A stretch of DNA of 64,000 bases from Rhodobacteraceae bacterium REDSEA-S34_B6 (GTDB taxonomy: Bacteria > Pseudomonadota > Alphaproteobacteria > Rhodobacterales > Rhodobacteraceae), in contig LUQC01000094.1 in the NCBI GenBank assembly GCA_001627925.1, forward strand, positions 1 through 64,000, given 5' to 3'. The position numbers and the translations under genes are program-made. The notes below the pieces were generated by a model. The model saw nothing but the letters and a program-made list of their open reading frames with translations. It was not told the origin of the DNA and searched no databases. Below, in pieces: positions 18,995-27,649 of this stretch. Positions within the stretch are counted from its first letter, which is position 1. Every line of letters begins with the position of its first letter.

Positions 18995-20492
18995 GATCAA
19001 TGGAATCTCAAAGACATATCCTGGCGTGATCGCCAACAGCGATATTTCTTTCAATATAAATACTGGTGAAGTTCATGCCTTGCTCGGAGAGAACGGTGCG
19101 GGAAAATCCACGCTAGTAAAAATAATCTACGGGTTAGTGAAACCGGATAGTGGTAACTTGCTATTGAATGGAGTTCCTTTCAGACCAGGAACTCCAAGCG
19201 AAGCTCGAAAAGCTGGCATAGCAATGGTTTTTCAGCACTTTTCACTCTTTGAGGCATTGAGTGTTGCTGAAAATATCTCTTTAGGTATGGATAATCCCCC
19301 AAACCAAAGGGACTTAGGCAAAAAGATAAAATCGGTATCAGAGTCTTACGGACTGCCACTCGACCCAGCAAAGACAGTTGGTGAGCTGTCGGTTGGAGGG
19401 CGGCAAAGAGTAGAAATTATTCGCTGCCTATTACAAAATCCAAAGTTATTGGTGATGGACGAACCAACATCCGTTTTGACACCACAAGAAGTAGATATAT
19501 TATTTAAAACTCTTCTAAAGTTAAGATCTGAGGGCACCTCCATTCTCTACATCAGTCACAAGTTGGAAGAGATAAGAAAATTATGCGATACAGCGACAAT
19601 TTTACGTCTCGGAAAAAAAGTTGATACCTGCACACCAGAGAAAACAAGCACAAAAAAATTAGCAGAAATGATGGTTGGCTCTACTATTAAAGCCCCAGAA
19701 AAATTAAATAAACCTGCTGGGCGGGTTATGCTAAATGTGAACAATATTTGCTGCGTTAGTAAGAGCCAGTTCGGGACTTCGCTTACCAATGTGACATTTG
19801 ATTTGAGGCAAGGAAAAATACTTGGTATTGGCGGTGTTGCTGGTAACGGTCAAGATGAATTATTTGCGGTTTTGTCAGGTGAGCAATTCTCTCAGCATGG
19901 CAGCATTGGTTTAAATGGAATTAATATTACTAAATTCAATCCTAACCAACGAAGAAAAATAGGATTGCTTTCTGCACCAGAGGAGCGCCTAGGCCACGCC
20001 GCTGCGCCTAACATGAGCCTGATCGAAAATACATTAATTACTGCTGAAAATTCTCAAAATCTTGTCTCTCGCGGCTTCATTGATTGGAAGAAAAGTAAAG
20101 CCTTTGCGGAAAAAGTTATAAAGAAGTTTGATGTAAGAACTCCCGGTTCCCAAAATACAGCTGGATCACTTTCTGGAGGGAATTTGCAAAAATTTGTTAT
20201 TGGCAGAGAAATTTTACAGAATCCGAGTGTATTTATTGTGAACCAACCAACATGGGGTGTCGATGCTGCTGCTGCATCTTCCATAAGGCAAGCGCTTTTG
20301 ACACTTTCAGAGAATGGCGCAGCAATTTTAGTCATTTCACAAGATCTAGATGAGCTATTGGAAATCAGTGATCAGTTTGCCGCCTTAAATGGTGGAGCTT
20401 TATCCAGGATAGAAAAAACTGCCGACCTGTCTATGGAACAAATTGGCCTTATGATGGGAGGGGCTAAAGACCTGGAAGTGCACAATGTTTAA
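18975..20492 (+). CDS. BMP-type (nucleoside/purine) ABC importer ATPase
   Basis: Double-domain ATP-binding subunit of a basic-membrane-protein-type ABC importer; this class (NupO/YufO, RnsB) moves nucleosides or purines. In 505 residues the first domain has Walker A GENGAGKST, signature LSVGGRQRVEI and Walker B LLVMDEPTSVLTP. The second has a degenerate Walker A-like GVAGNGQDEL with LSGGNLQKFVIGRE, as usual in this subfamily. The start is a TTG inside the end of xdhC, a 20-bp overlap; no in-frame ATG fits better. The tight link to xdhABC supports purine import as the job; that is inference from context plus family. Confidence 0.88.
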   Translation: MIKKLLEINGISKTYPGVIANSDISFNINTGEVHALLGENGAGKSTLVKIIYGLVKPDSGNLLLNGVPFRPGTPSEARKAGIAMVFQHFSLFEALSVAENISLGMDNPPNQRDLGKKIKSVSESYGLPLDPAKTVGELSVGGRQRVEIIRCLLQNPKLLVMDEPTSVLTPQEVDILFKTLLKLRSEGTSILYISHKLEEIRKLCDTATILRLGKKVDTCTPEKTSTKKLAEMMVGSTIKAPEKLNKPAGRVMLNVNNICCVSKSQFGTSLTNVTFDLRQGKILGIGGVAGNGQDELFAVLSGEQFSQHGSIGLNGINITKFNPNQRRKIGLLSAPEERLGHAAAPNMSLIENTLITAENSQNLVSRGFIDWKKSKAFAEKVIKKFDVRTPGSQNTAGSLSGGNLQKFVIGREILQNPSVFIVNQPTWGVDAAAASSIRQALLTLSENGAAILVISQDLDELLEISDQFAALNGGALSRIEKTADLSMEQIGLMMGGAKDLEVHNV

Positions 20493-21564
20493 ATTAGAAA
20501 AACGTCCCGAACAATCTCAAAAATGGATTTACTTATCTCCTTTCCTAGCAGTCTTAATTACAATGATTTCTGGAGGTATTCTATTTGCCACATTAGGCGA
20601 AAACCCTTTCGAAGCAATACGCATTATCTTCTGGGATCCATTGTTTGATCCAAGTTTTGCAAGTTACTCTCGCCCACAGTTACTTGTAAAAGCAGGCCCT
20701 TTAATCTTAATAGCTATCGGTCTTTCTTTTGGATTTAAGGCAGGTGTTTGGAATATAGGAGCTGAAGGTCAATATATTCTGGGTGCTATTTTTGGAGCAA
20801 GTGTTGCGCTAGCTTTTTACCCTATGGAAAGTAAACTTATCTTTCCGTTGATGATTATCGCTGGTGCGCTTGGCGGCTTCCTTTGGGGATTGATCCCTGC
20901 GTTGCTAAAAGCAAAGCTAAATACCAATGAAATTTTAGTTTCACTTATGCTTGTGTATGTAGCTGAGTCAATACTAGCCTCTGTAAGTCAGGGCCTTTTA
21001 AAAAACCCTGATGGATATGGCTTTCCAGGTTCACGCAATTTACAAAATTATGCAAGCGCGGCCAATGTTGAAATTATCGCTAACTCAGGCATGCATTGGG
21101 GCGTTTTATTTGCTTTTATAACAGTAATTTTCTCCTACATCATTCTAACCAAACATATTCAAGGTTTTAATATTCAATTAACTGGGCAGGCACCTAGAGC
21201 TTCTAAATTTGCTGGAGTAAATCCAACTGCAAATATTGTCTTTTGTCTTGGCATCTCCGGGGCACTTGCAGGTCTCGCTGGAATGTTTGAAGTATCTGGA
21301 CCATCTGGGCAGATAACCATTGAATTTAATTCAGGCTATGGCTTTACCGCAATTATCGTCGCTTTTCTTGGGCGACTACATCCTATTGGTATATTTCTAT
21401 CAGGCTTATTGATCGCCCTGACATATATCGGAGGTGAGTTAGCACAGTTAATGCTAGGTTTGCCTGGAGCTTCTATACAGTTATTTCAAGGAATGCTTCT
21501 GTTCTTCCTTCTCGCAACAGATCTGTTTGCAAACTATAAAGTTAAAATAGGAGCAAATAAATAA
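20485..21564 (+). CDS. BMP-type ABC importer permease 1
   Basis: First of two membrane subunits of the putative purine/nucleoside importer (NupP/YufP type), 359 residues with about nine hydrophobic segments. Family features include KAGPLILIAIGLSFGFKAGVWNIGAEGQY (conserved NIGAEGQ) and FSGYGFTAIIVAFLGR-like residues near the C-terminus. It overlaps the ATPase gene by 8 bp and the next permease by one base (stop/start TAATG arrangement), implying coupled translation and stoichiometric assembly in the inner membrane. Confidence 0.88.
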   Translation: MFKLEKRPEQSQKWIYLSPFLAVLITMISGGILFATLGENPFEAIRIIFWDPLFDPSFASYSRPQLLVKAGPLILIAIGLSFGFKAGVWNIGAEGQYILGAIFGASVALAFYPMESKLIFPLMIIAGALGGFLWGLIPALLKAKLNTNEILVSLMLVYVAESILASVSQGLLKNPDGYGFPGSRNLQNYASAANVEIIANSGMHWGVLFAFITVIFSYIILTKHIQGFNIQLTGQAPRASKFAGVNPTANIVFCLGISGALAGLAGMFEVSGPSGQITIEFNSGYGFTAIIVAFLGRLHPIGIFLSGLLIALTYIGGELAQLMLGLPGASIQLFQGMLLFFLLATDLFANYKVKIGANK

Positions 21565-22487
21565 TGGACTTTTCTAGTATCAATCCTGCTCTTCTAATAG
21601 CCTCCCTGATGGTATCCGCAACGCCCATCTTATTGGCAGCTATCGGGGAAGCAGTTGTAGAAAAATCTGGTGTATTAAATCTCGGTGTAGAAGGTATGAT
21701 GATTGTTGGAGCTGTAGTAGGCTTTATAGTAGCGGTGAATACTGACACACCTCTATTAGGGTTTGTTTGCGCAGCCATTATATCAGGAATATTTTCAATC
21801 ATATTCGGCATACTCACGCAATATTTAAAATCTAACCAGGTAGCGACTGGCCTTGGCCTGACATTAGTAGGCTTAGGTTTATCTGCATTGTTGGGACGGC
21901 CCTATGAGGGGATGAAATCTCCAACTCTCAAGGCGCTGGAAATACCATTCTTTAGCGATATCCCTGTTTTAGGAAAAATGCTATTTTCACACGATTTAAT
22001 GATTTATTTTTCTATTTTTTTAGTAACCTTGGTTTGGTGGTTTTTAAAATACACACACGCCGGAATGGTTTTGAGAGCAGTAGGTGAAAATCATGACGCT
22101 GCTCATGCGCTTGGATACAAGGTCGTTCTGGTAAGAATGCTTGCTATAATGTTTGGTGGTGCCACAAGTGGTTTAGGAGGCGCATATATTTCTCTGGCGA
22201 GAGTTCCACAATGGACCGAAGGAATGACTGCCGGTGCAGGATGGATTGCGTTAGCAATTGTAGTTTTTGCTAGCTGGAGACCATGGCGTGTTTTGTTTGG
22301 TGCCTATATTTTTGGCGGTGTGACAGTATTACAGCTAAATTTACAGGCGGCTGGAGCTTCTATACCTGTCGAGTACTTATCAATGTCACCGTATTTGATT
22401 ACAATTGTAGTTCTTGTTATTATTTCATCACGGGGGAATCAGGGAGCGCCCGCATCCCTGGGACGACCATTTCACGCCTCTTCATGA
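21564..22487 (+). CDS. BMP-type ABC importer permease 2
   Basis: Second membrane subunit (NupQ/YufQ type), 307 residues with about eight hydrophobic helices. The NLGVEGMMIVGAVVGF segment parallels the NIGAEGQ motif of permease 1. The cytoplasmic-loop VGENHDAAHALGYKV resembles the ATPase-docking region of these permeases. Its start overlaps the stop of permease 1 by one base. The substrate-binding gene begins 27 bp downstream. Confidence 0.88.
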   Translation: MDFSSINPALLIASLMVSATPILLAAIGEAVVEKSGVLNLGVEGMMIVGAVVGFIVAVNTDTPLLGFVCAAIISGIFSIIFGILTQYLKSNQVATGLGLTLVGLGLSALLGRPYEGMKSPTLKALEIPFFSDIPVLGKMLFSHDLMIYFSIFLVTLVWWFLKYTHAGMVLRAVGENHDAAHALGYKVVLVRMLAIMFGGATSGLGGAYISLARVPQWTEGMTAGAGWIALAIVVFASWRPWRVLFGAYIFGGVTVLQLNLQAAGASIPVEYLSMSPYLITIVVLVIISSRGNQGAPASLGRPFHASS

Positions 22488-22514
22488 GGCCTATTTCAAT
22501 TTAGGGAGAGATAT

Positions 22515-23585
22515 ATGTACATAAAATCTGTAATAGCTGGCGCAATAGCTTCGCTCGGAGTTGCGGCAGCGGCTTTGGCTGCCGATGTCAAAGTAGGGTT
22601 TGTTTATGTGGGACCAGTTGGTGACTATGGATGGACATATGAGCATGATCAAGGCCGGCTGGCAGTAGAAGAACATTTCGGTGATAGAGTAGAAACTGTC
22701 TACCAAGAATTGGTTCCAGAGGGTGCAGATTCAGAGAGAGTTATGACCCAAATGGCTCTACAAGGAGCAGATTTAATTTTCACAACTTCATTTGGTTATA
22801 TGGAACCAACGATAAACGTTGCAAAAAAATTTCCAGATGTAAAATTTGAACATGCCACTGGCTATATGCGAGCTGACAATGTTTCGACCTATTCAGCTAG
22901 GTTTTACGAAGGAAGAGCTATTCAAGGTCATATTGCAGGGAAGATGACCAAGACAAACAAAGTTGGTTATATCGGATCTTTTCCAATTCCAGAAGTTGTA
23001 AGAGGAATTAACTCTGCATTCATACATGCCAGGAAGGTTAACCCCGATGTCGAATTTAATATAGTTTGGATTTACACATGGTTTGATCCTGCAAAAGAAG
23101 CTGATGCTGCAACTGCTTTAATCGAACAAGGTTGCGATGTCGTATTACAGCATACCGACTCAACTGCACCACAAGCTGCTGCAGAAAAAGCAGGTGGCGT
23201 TATAACTTTTGGCCAAGCTTCGGACATGGCAATGTTCAAACCTATGCCGAGAGTTTCATCCATTATTGACGACTGGGCACCATACTATATTGCCAGAACT
23301 CAGGCTGTCCTAGATGGAACTTGGACTTCAACTGATACCTGGGATGGTATCGGACCTGGCATGGTTGGAATTGGAGAAATTACTTCTGCCGTTCCAGCTG
23401 ATGTAAAAGCAGAAGCACTAGCTATGAAAGATGCAATTGCCTCAGGAGATTATCATCCATTTACAGGACCAATTAATAAACAAGACGGTTCGGTATGGTT
23501 AGCTGCAGGTGAAACTGCAGACGATGGAACTCTTTTGGGCATGAACTTTTATGTCGAAGGCATAAAGGGTGACGTTCCACAATAA
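22515..23585 (+). CDS. BMP-family periplasmic substrate-binding protein
   Basis: Periplasmic binding protein of the importer. The 356-residue precursor has an N-terminal signal with a hydrophobic core at about residues 4-21 and an ALA-AD cleavage site near residue 22; there is no lipobox cysteine, so it is soluble rather than a lipoprotein. The mature protein begins VKVGFVYVGPVGDYGWTYEHDQGR, typical of Bmp/PnrA-type purine or nucleoside binders. It is preceded by AGGGAGAG. It is the last gene before a strong intrinsic terminator. Xanthine, hypoxanthine or guanine are plausible ligands given xdhABC upstream; a nucleoside is the alternative. Confidence 0.9.
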   Translation: MYIKSVIAGAIASLGVAAAALAADVKVGFVYVGPVGDYGWTYEHDQGRLAVEEHFGDRVETVYQELVPEGADSERVMTQMALQGADLIFTTSFGYMEPTINVAKKFPDVKFEHATGYMRADNVSTYSARFYEGRAIQGHIAGKMTKTNKVGYIGSFPIPEVVRGINSAFIHARKVNPDVEFNIVWIYTWFDPAKEADAATALIEQGCDVVLQHTDSTAPQAAAEKAGGVITFGQASDMAMFKPMPRVSSIIDDWAPYYIARTQAVLDGTWTSTDTWDGIGPGMVGIGEITSAVPADVKAEALAMKDAIASGDYHPFTGPINKQDGSVWLAAGETADDGTLLGMNFYVEGIKGDVPQ

Positions 23586-23595
23586 AAAGATTAAT

Positions 23596-23621
23596 AGCCC
23601 CCATAAGTTTATGGGGGCTTT
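23596..23621 (+). terminator. Rho-independent terminator of the purine operon
   Basis: AGCCCCCAT at 23596-23604 pairs perfectly with ATGGGGGCT at 23611-23619 around AAGTTT, followed by TTT. It lies 10 bp after the binding-protein stop and before the flavoenzyme gene. This is the clearest GC-rich hairpin in the first 27 kb. Confidence 0.85.
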
Positions 23622-23645
23622 AAAACCACCGTTGGAACCAATCTA

Positions 23646-24719
23646 ATGACAGATGTAGTAATAATCGGTGGAGGAATTGCCGGCATTGCTGCATGTGCCC
23701 AAATAGCACCCCATTTAAAGGTAACTTTATTAGAAGCCGAACCCGAGTTATGCTATCATTCATCGGGGAGGTCTGCTGCAACATTTATCGAGGATTATGG
23801 TAACAGGGTCACAAAAGAGCTAAATAAAGAAAGCTTGACCTTTCTTAAAAGTGAAAGCCAAGGCTTTTTAAAAAAGCGAGGCTTGTTATTAATTGGCAAA
23901 TACGGTGAAGAGAAAGAATTTCAAACTGATGCCGGGGATCTAGGCTTAGCACATATTTCATTCGATGAAGCTTTCCAACTGCTGCCTTCTCTGAAACAAG
24001 AAGGGATCACACGACAAGCCTACAGACCTGATGTTTACGATATTGATACAAACAAACTCTTTGAATATTACAGAAAAATTGCCTTAGAAAATGGAGCTCA
24101 GATAAGAAAAAAGACAAAACTTATTGGTGCTTATCTTCAGAATAATAAATGGAAAATAAAAAGCTCAAATGGTGACCTATCGGCCAGCATAATGATAAAT
24201 GCAGCTGGAGCTTGGGCCGATCAGGTTGCAGAGTTCTGTGGGATCTCAAAACTTAATATAATTCCCTATAAACGCTCTATCGCTAGAATGCAGGCACCAA
24301 AGGGAGTCGATGTGCAAAATTGGCCTATGCTCGATGGTGTCGGAGAGACTTGGTATGCAAAACCCGATGCAGGAAATCTTATAATATCACCCGCTGACAA
24401 GCAAATGGTCAGCGCTCACGACGCATGGGCAGATGATGCAACGTTAGCGGCTGGCATTCAGTCTTTTCAGGGCGTAGTAAATTTTCCAATCAACCGCATG
24501 CTATCTAACTGGGCTGGTTTGAGAAGCTTTGCTCCAGATGAAAATTTGGTGATAGGACCAGACAAAAATAACTCATCTTTTTTCTGGTTTGCAGGTCAAG
24601 GAGGGTATGGTTTCCAAACAGCAGCAGCCGCAAGTCAGTTATTGTCCGATTTACTACTGGAGAAAAACGTATCAGTTGATAGCGAAATACTTGAGGCCCT
24701 TTTGCCAGGAAGATTTTAA
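23646..24719 (+). CDS. D-arginine dehydrogenase-like FAD oxidoreductase
   Basis: A DAO-superfamily flavoprotein of 357 residues that probably oxidises a D-amino acid or secondary amine. The N-terminal GGGIAGIAA (residues 8-16) binds FAD. The pattern then follows Pseudomonas D-arginine dehydrogenase closely: CYHSSGRSAATFIEDYG, a mid-protein MLDGVGETWYAKPDAG, SPADKQMVSAHDAWAD, WAGLRSFAPD and the C-terminal WFAGQGGYGFQTAAA. The match is by recognition of motif order, not alignment. It starts 25 bp after the purine-operon terminator and overlaps the DUF938 gene by one base, so these two form a unit. No dauB or transporter partner is adjacent, so substrate stays open. Confidence 0.78.
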   Translation: MTDVVIIGGGIAGIAACAQIAPHLKVTLLEAEPELCYHSSGRSAATFIEDYGNRVTKELNKESLTFLKSESQGFLKKRGLLLIGKYGEEKEFQTDAGDLGLAHISFDEAFQLLPSLKQEGITRQAYRPDVYDIDTNKLFEYYRKIALENGAQIRKKTKLIGAYLQNNKWKIKSSNGDLSASIMINAAGAWADQVAEFCGISKLNIIPYKRSIARMQAPKGVDVQNWPMLDGVGETWYAKPDAGNLIISPADKQMVSAHDAWADDATLAAGIQSFQGVVNFPINRMLSNWAGLRSFAPDENLVIGPDKNNSSFFWFAGQGGYGFQTAAAASQLLSDLLLEKNVSVDSEILEALLPGRF

Positions 24720-25372
24720 TGCCACTTCGGGAAAACTTACCACTAACAGCCAGCCAGTTTGCAAATATTGGAGAAAAAAAATTATATTCAGACTCTGCTG
24801 CAAGAAATACTTCCGTAATACTGGAAGTTCTATCTCAATATCTACCGGAGAAAGGAAAAGTCTTGGAGCTTGCAAGTGGTACTGGTCAGCACTGCACATA
24901 CTTCGCTAAGACTTTTTATAATCTTGAATGGCAACCAAGTGATATTGATCCTAAGTGTTTAGATAGCATCAAGGCCTATATTCAAGAAGGAGACCATGAG
25001 AATATTAGAACACCGTTATTGCTTGATGTCACTGCCTGCGACTGGGCCAAAAATATTAATGGTTATGACGTAATAATCACGATTAATATCTTCCATCTCA
25101 TAAGTAATAGAGAAATGAAAAATCTTATTCGCGAAAGTTCATTTGCGCTGAAAAGTAATGGCTATTTTATGATTTACGGCCCATTTATGAGAAGTGGTGA
25201 ACTAATAAGCGATCAAGATTTTAAGTTTCACAACTCACTGACCAATTATGACCAAGAAATCGGGTATAAAGACGACTTTGATATACTTGATGAAATCGAA
25301 GAAAATAACCTATCTCCAGAAGCAGTTATTGAAATGCCTGCTAATAATCTGATGTTTATAGCAAAAAAATAG
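24719..25372 (+). CDS. DUF938 family SAM-dependent methyltransferase-like protein
   Basis: A 217-residue class I methyltransferase-like protein of the DUF938 family. The opening SDSAARNTSVILEVLSQYLP and the SAM-binding motif VLELASGTGQHCTYFAK (about residues 43-59) are diagnostic. WQPSDIDPKCLDSI and a D-rich motif II follow. It ends with MPANNLMFIAKK. The substrate is not established for this family. Its ATG overlaps the flavoenzyme stop codon (TAATG), so the two are translated together. Confidence 0.82.
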   Translation: MPLRENLPLTASQFANIGEKKLYSDSAARNTSVILEVLSQYLPEKGKVLELASGTGQHCTYFAKTFYNLEWQPSDIDPKCLDSIKAYIQEGDHENIRTPLLLDVTACDWAKNINGYDVIITINIFHLISNREMKNLIRESSFALKSNGYFMIYGPFMRSGELISDQDFKFHNSLTNYDQEIGYKDDFDILDEIEENNLSPEAVIEMPANNLMFIAKK

Positions 25373-25410
25373 AACCAAAATAGAGCTTTGATTATTGAAT
25401 TATAAAGTAT

Positions 25411-25441
25411 TAGTGCACTACGATAGTGTAAATCACACTAT
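25411..25441. promoter_or_regulatory. Tandem TAGTG palindromes upstream of the 82-residue gene
   Basis: TAGTGCACTA (25411-25420) is a perfect 10-bp palindrome. Three bases later ATAGTGT (25423-25429) and ACACTAT (25435-25441) form a perfect 7-bp inverted repeat around 5 nt. Both reuse TAGTG/CACTA half-sites. The block ends 11 bp before the ATG, where a repressor operator or a translation-blocking hairpin could act. Which of the two is not decidable from sequence. Confidence 0.45.
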
Positions 25442-25452
25442 AAATTGGGGCC

Positions 25453-25701
25453 ATGATGTTTTCGATCGAACATGAATTTGACTCAACAGTCATAACTTTA
25501 GTTGATGAAGGAACTGCTCAATTACAAGAAGATCTTATCATCAATAGTTTCTCTGAATGCGTAACAATTGAACAATATGACGCTCGTACTGACAAAATTA
25601 ATAAAATCACATTTTCTATGGCTCAGCTAAAGGACTTAAGTGCTGCCATTAATCTTCCTGAGGGAGTGTATACGAGGTTTAAAAAAGAAAATTTTAAGTA
25701 A
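25453..25701 (+). CDS. Conserved-looking small protein of unknown function
   Basis: An 82-residue acidic protein I cannot assign. Visible features: an N-terminal strand-rich part (SIEHEFDSTVITLVDEG), an ECVTIEQYDARTDKINKITFS segment, and a C-terminal AINLPEGVYTRFKK. There is no signal peptide, membrane segment, cysteine pair or nucleotide-binding motif. The amino-acid composition and lack of stops look genuinely coding, and similar short proteins seem familiar from Rhodobacterales, though I cannot name a family. Starts at ATG 25453 or 25456. It has its own upstream palindromes and overlaps the convergent modC end by 8 bp. Confidence 0.65.
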   Translation: MMFSIEHEFDSTVITLVDEGTAQLQEDLIINSFSECVTIEQYDARTDKINKITFSMAQLKDLSAAINLPEGVYTRFKKENFK

Positions 25702-26776
25702 TAACATCCGAAGTAGCGACAGAAACAGTTTTTAAGAATGCAAAACAAGTTTGGCCATGCTTTAAATTCATTGCATTAAGAGAACGCTGCGTTATTCTTG
25801 TTGTTAGTCTATGACCTCCAACTTCAATACCGACAATAGCACCAGGTCCATTCCCTAGAATTACCTCATCCACCTTGCCCTGCAAAATGTTAAGAGCCGA
25901 TATCTTTTTAGGTTTTTCGATTGCAAGTGTTATATCTTTTGCAAGGATTCTTAAATAAACTTTGCTACCTAAAATTGCATCGATCTTGGGCAAAAATAAT
26001 TTAGAACCTGCAAAATCTAGTTCTGTAATGCCATCGGATGCATGTTTTGAGACCTTAGCCTCAACAAAAGATGAAAGGTCTCTTAAACCCAACTTCTTTG
26101 CAACACTGAAACTAGACAATATTTGCAAAGTCTTTCCTTGCTCAAGAATCCTGCCTTTTTCAAGAACTACAATTCTATCAGAAAGTCTGACAACCTCAGA
26201 TTGAGAATGGCTTATGTAAAGGATTGGTATTTTAAAATTATCACGCACGAACTCTAAATAAGGGATTACTTCTGCTTTCAAACCTTCATCAAGCCCGGTC
26301 AAGGGCTCATCCAGAATGAGTATTTTTGGATTGCTCAGCAAAGCCCGACCGATCGCCACTCTTTGCTTCTCACCACCTGATAAATTTCCGGGTAAACGAT
26401 GAAGAATTTGTGCTAAATTTAGCACTTCCACAATTTCTGTAAATGAGCTGAGGTGACCCTTTCGGCCAAATCTATTTGAATACTTTAAGTTACTCTCAAC
26501 CTTCATATGTGGGAATAGCCTTGCATCTTGAAAGACAAAACCAATACCTCTCTTGTTAGCGGGCACATTAATTTTTTGCTGACTTTCAAAAATTACTTCA
26601 TTAAGTATTTTTATATAACCGGAGTCTGGTTTCACTAATCCTGCGATAAGGTTCACCAGCGTTGATTTACCAGCACCCGAAGGTCCAAAAATTGCAGTTA
26701 TACCAATGTCAGCATAAAATTCTGTATTGAGCTGGAAGTCACCCACAGTTTTTTCAATGTTTACAGCTATACTCAT
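25694..26776 (-). CDS. modC: Molybdate ABC transporter ATPase ModC
   Basis: ATP-binding subunit that powers molybdate import. The 360-residue protein has Walker A GPSGAGKST near residue 33, signature LSGGEKQRVAIGRAL near 125, Walker B ILILDEPLTGLD, and the H-loop ILYISHS. A C-terminal mop/TOBE domain from about residue 290 (SALNILQGKVDEVILGNGPGAIVGIEVGG) binds molybdate and is what separates ModC from other importers. Its start overlaps modB by 4 bp. Downstream it converges on the 82-residue gene. It would feed the molybdenum cofactor required by XdhAB encoded 7 kb away. Confidence 0.92.
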   Translation of the reverse strand: MSIAVNIEKTVGDFQLNTEFYADIGITAIFGPSGAGKSTLVNLIAGLVKPDSGYIKILNEVIFESQQKINVPANKRGIGFVFQDARLFPHMKVESNLKYSNRFGRKGHLSSFTEIVEVLNLAQILHRLPGNLSGGEKQRVAIGRALLSNPKILILDEPLTGLDEGLKAEVIPYLEFVRDNFKIPILYISHSQSEVVRLSDRIVVLEKGRILEQGKTLQILSSFSVAKKLGLRDLSSFVEAKVSKHASDGITELDFAGSKLFLPKIDAILGSKVYLRILAKDITLAIEKPKKISALNILQGKVDEVILGNGPGAIVGIEVGGHRLTTRITQRSLNAMNLKHGQTCFAFLKTVSVATSDVIT

Positions 26777-27465
26777 TCGTTGTGTTCTCTTCTGCTCAAC
26801 CTGCTGGCAAGAACTTCAGAAATATATAACGCTCCAATAGAAATCAGTAAAGAAAGACAGACTAATCTTAATGTCATAAAGTTATTGTCTGGGATCTGCA
26901 AAAATTCAAAAATGGCTGATGGTATTGTTTGGGTTTGCCCGGGAATGTTTGATACAAAGGTGATTGTAGCTCCAAATTCTCCCATTGATTTTGCAAATCC
27001 TAAAACAGCTCCCGTTATTAAAGCTGGGATAATTAAGGGCAAAGTTATTGTTAGGAAGATTATAAACTTATTTGCACCCAATGAGTAAGCAGCCACTTCT
27101 AATTTTGAATCAACACTCTCAAACCCTAATCTAATGGCACGAACCATCAATGGAAAAGACATAATGGCAGCAGCAAGCACAGCGCCAAACCAATGAAAGG
27201 CTACAGTGACGCCAAAATAGGTATCTAAAAAACGTCCGATCATCCCGGTGCGATTAAATAAAAGCAATAAAAAGTACCCTGTAACTACAGGGGGTAGTAT
27301 TAATGGAATATGAACAATGACATTTAGTGCCTGCCGGCCCCAGAATTTTTTTCGGGATAAAACATAAGCAATATAGATTGCCGGTAGTAAACTAAAGACA
27401 ACAGACCAAATTGACACCTTTATTGACAACAAAATTGCATCTATTTCCTGCGAGCTTAATTCCAA
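26773..27465 (-). CDS. modB: Molybdate ABC transporter permease ModB
   Basis: Inner-membrane subunit of the molybdate importer, 230 residues with about five or six hydrophobic helices. The cytoplasmic EAA loop reads EVAAYSLGANKFIIFLTITLP followed by the conserved GFAKSMGEFGATITF. It overlaps modC by 4 bp. Normally modA, the periplasmic binding protein, precedes modB. Here the sequence upstream is a short gap and the divergent rimP leader, so modA must be elsewhere or lost. Confidence 0.92.
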   Translation of the reverse strand: MELSSQEIDAILLSIKVSIWSVVFSLLPAIYIAYVLSRKKFWGRQALNVIVHIPLILPPVVTGYFLLLLFNRTGMIGRFLDTYFGVTVAFHWFGAVLAAAIMSFPLMVRAIRLGFESVDSKLEVAAYSLGANKFIIFLTITLPLIIPALITGAVLGFAKSMGEFGATITFVSNIPGQTQTIPSAIFEFLQIPDNNFMTLRLVCLSLLISIGALYISEVLASRLSRREHNE

Positions 27466-27529
27466 AACAAATATCCATTACTTATGCTTGCTTTTTATCA
27501 TGTAGCCAAAGTGACTGACAACTTCAAAA

Positions 27530-27557
27530 TTGAACACTTGCAAATAGAGAATATTAC
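27530..27557 (+). promoter_or_regulatory. Candidate promoter of the rimP-nusA-infB operon leader
   Basis: TTGAAC at 27530-27535 and TATTAC at 27552-27557 are separated by 16 bp, a plausible sigma-70 promoter. Transcription would start near 27564, upstream of the hairpin leader. It is assigned by eye only. Confidence 0.4.
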
Positions 27558-27563
27558 AACTAT

Positions 27564-27639
27564 ACGACGGATAACAGCGGTGTGTTGGGCAACTTTCACT
27601 CCACCGATTTAACGCAGCGGGCCGCAGGCCCGTTTTTTT
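27564..27639 (+). ncRNA. Short structured leader or small RNA before rimP
   Basis: A roughly 75-nt stretch between the candidate promoter and the rimP start. It contains one possible helix (CGGTG at 27578-27582 with CACCG at 27602-27606) and ends in a strong intrinsic terminator. It matches no RNA family I can name; it lacks the SRP GGAAG-type loop and known SAM riboswitch cores. It is either an attenuator for the nusA operon or an independent small RNA. The 5' end is approximate. Confidence 0.4.
27618..27639 (+). terminator. Rho-independent terminator directly upstream of rimP
   Basis: CGGGCC at 27618-27623 pairs with GGCCCG at 27627-27632 around a GCA loop, followed by seven T residues (27633-27639). 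The rimP ATG begins only 10 bp after the T-run. Confidence 0.85.
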
Positions 27640-27649
27640 GTATGAAATA

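Noticed and set aside
27564-27639. SRP RNA or a SAM-type riboswitch in the rimP leader
   Set aside because: The conserved SRP loop and the known SAM riboswitch cores are absent; only a simple helix plus terminator is seen.
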